Shown in pieces: positions 62,993 to 64,000 of a stretch of DNA of 64,000 nucleotides. Positions within the stretch are counted from its first letter, which is position 1, and the number at the start of each line of letters is the position of its first letter. A model generated the notes under the pieces. It worked only from the letters and a program-made list of their open reading frames with translations, was not told the origin of the DNA and did not search any database. The stretch is from NCBI RefSeq assembly GCF_000797495.1, contig NZ_JTGN01000013.1:82469-146468 (forward strand), read 5' to 3'. The position numbers and the translations under genes are program-made. Source of the stretch: Robinsoniella peoriensis. GTDB taxonomy: Bacteria > Bacillota > Clostridia > Lachnospirales > Lachnospiraceae.

Positions 62993-64000
62993 CATCCTTA
63001 GGCGGCAGCATACTTGCACGGGTGATGGCAGTATTACCAAACTTCAGCCGGATGGAATCCAATGCCTGATCCAGCTTTTTCTGTTTTGCGTTATCAGAGG
63101 CTGGTAAATCAAAGAGGCTTAGCTGAACCGGCGTATCGTCAGATACAAGTTTTGAGCAGCGGATTCCAAGAAGGCGTATGGGCGTTTGATCCCATAACGC
63201 ATCAAATAGCTGGCAGGAGGCACGGTAGACTGCTTTTTCCGTATTGGATGGAGACAGTAGCTGCATCTGGTGGGATGATACGCTAAAGGTACTGTATTTT
63301 ATTTCCACGCAGACATTTCCCGCAAGCTGCCCGGCTTTTCTAAGACGGCCGGATACACTTGCAGCCAGTTTCAGCAGAACAGCTTTTGCATCTTTGGCGG
63401 AGGTTACATCCATGGACAGAGTAGTGGAATTCCCGATTCCCTTAGCTTTTTCGGGAGTAGAGACCAGAGGGGTGCTGTCTATGCCGTTTGCGTATTCCCA
63501 GAGCATCTTTCCATGACTTTTTAAATGAGGCGTGAGCAGTGCCGGATCTGTTACCGCCAGATCCCCAATTGTGTAAATACCAAGTTTATTCAGTGTTGCT
63601 ACGGATGCTTTCCCGGCCATATACAGTTCCGCAGCAGGCAGAGGCCACATCTTGGTCTGGATTTCAGAGGGAAACAGGGTATGAACCTTCCCGGGCTTTT
63701 CGAAGTCAGAAGCCATCTTAGCCAGCAGTTTATTTGATGATATTCCAATGTTAACAGTGAAGCCGAATTTATCATAAATGTTGTTTTTGATCTGTGTGGC
63801 TGCACTTACCGGGGAATCATACAGATGGGAAATCCCGGAAAACTCCATATAACATTCATCCACGCTCACCTGTTCCACATCCGGAGTAATCCCCTTTAGA
63901 AAATCCATAAGGCGGTGGCTGTATTCAGAGTAAAGGTTGTGGTTTGGGGGATAGATTAATAAATCCGGGCATTTTTTTAATGCAGCAGCAATGGGCTCAC
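62976..64000 (-). CDS. dinB: DNA polymerase IV (Y family), 5' end outside window
   Basis: The C-terminal roughly 341 residues of a translesion polymerase. The frame stays open to the window edge at 64000, so an internal ATG at 63908 is not the start. Readable are the palm motif VSVDECYMEFSG, GISSNKLLAKMASDFEKPG, the helix-hairpin-helix region TLNKLGIYTIGDLA and the little-finger domain (about the last 110 residues). Family members are about 350-420 residues. A sliding-clamp binding motif QLSLFDL is visible near the C-terminus. Confidence 0.93.
   Translation of the reverse strand, partial: EPIAAALKKCPDLLIYPPNHNLYSEYSHRLMDFLKGITPDVEQVSVDECYMEFSGISHLYDSPVSAATQIKNNIYDKFGFTVNIGISSNKLLAKMASDFEKPGKVHTLFPSEIQTKMWPLPAAELYMAGKASVATLNKLGIYTIGDLAVTDPALLTPHLKSHGKMLWEYANGIDSTPLVSTPEKAKGIGNSTTLSMDVTSAKDAKAVLLKLAASVSGRLRKAGQLAGNVCVEIKYSTFSVSSHQMQLLSPSNTEKAVYRASCQLFDALWDQTPIRLLGIRCSKLVSDDTPVQLSLFDLPASDNAKQKKLDQALDSIRLKFGNTAITRASMLPPKDDPEDV

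Overview
The window looks like a chromosome segment of a gut Lachnospiraceae-type Firmicute (Clostridia). The evidence is moderate-to-low GC, strong AGGAGG-type ribosome binding sites with frequent TTG/GTG starts, a Gram-positive Tad pilus locus, NiaR, LplABC-type sugar ABC operons, and very large secreted glycosidases built from discoidin, FIVAR, BspA-type LRR and Fn3 modules. No rRNA, tRNA or CRISPR array was seen. All family assignments come from reading the sequence, not from a database search.

Layout. 1-1.1 kb: the 3' part of an IS1182-like transposase gene, followed by the C-terminal stub of a sugar-binding lipoprotein that the IS seems to have broken. 1.35-12.9 kb: a glycan-use operon with two ABC permeases, a GH51 arabinofuranosidase and a 2660-residue surface protein (DUF5695-like core with many binding modules). 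13.0-23.8 kb: a complete Tad/Flp pilus operon behind a consensus promoter, with two prepilin peptidases and a terminal FHA protein. 23.9-33.0 kb: housekeeping genes (mtnN, pgi, D-2-hydroxyacid dehydrogenase, a membrane-anchored class A beta-lactamase-like protein, niaR, an EIIC-like permease, a corrinoid adenosyltransferase). 33.2-40.8 kb: two consecutive secreted glycosidases, GH98-like and GH36-like, which together suggest attack on blood-group or mucin glycans. 41.0-44.8 kb: a cyclophilin lipoprotein, a roughly 950-bp gene-free element made of two inverted copies of a structured sequence, and a two-component system. 45.0-54.1 kb: a propeller/solute-binding fusion protein, a membrane-bound AraC regulator and an LplB-LplC-LplA type ABC operon. 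That operon carries seven tandem 31-bp hairpins before its binding-protein gene. 54.4-64.0 kb: an S1-domain protein, a CBS-domain manganese pyrophosphatase, a flavin reductase, a further sugar ABC operon with a Gfo/Idh oxidoreductase, and the 3' part of dinB.

Functionally the window is dominated by capture and import of complex carbohydrates: three ABC import systems, three multi-domain secreted or surface glycosidases, and local regulators (AraC type and OmpR type). The pilus may help attachment to the substrate or mucosa.

The most unusual signals are non-coding. (1) The 41.84-42.79 kb inverted pair has arms that share an architecture while several stems differ in sequence yet stay self-complementary. 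(2) The 52.27-52.48 kb hairpin array sits inside an operon and its stems are kept by compensatory and G-U changes. (3) There is a MITE-like palindrome at 49.96-50.12 kb. (4) There are two operator candidates, a palindrome inside the promoter downstream of niaR and an 11-bp direct repeat between two divergent promoters.
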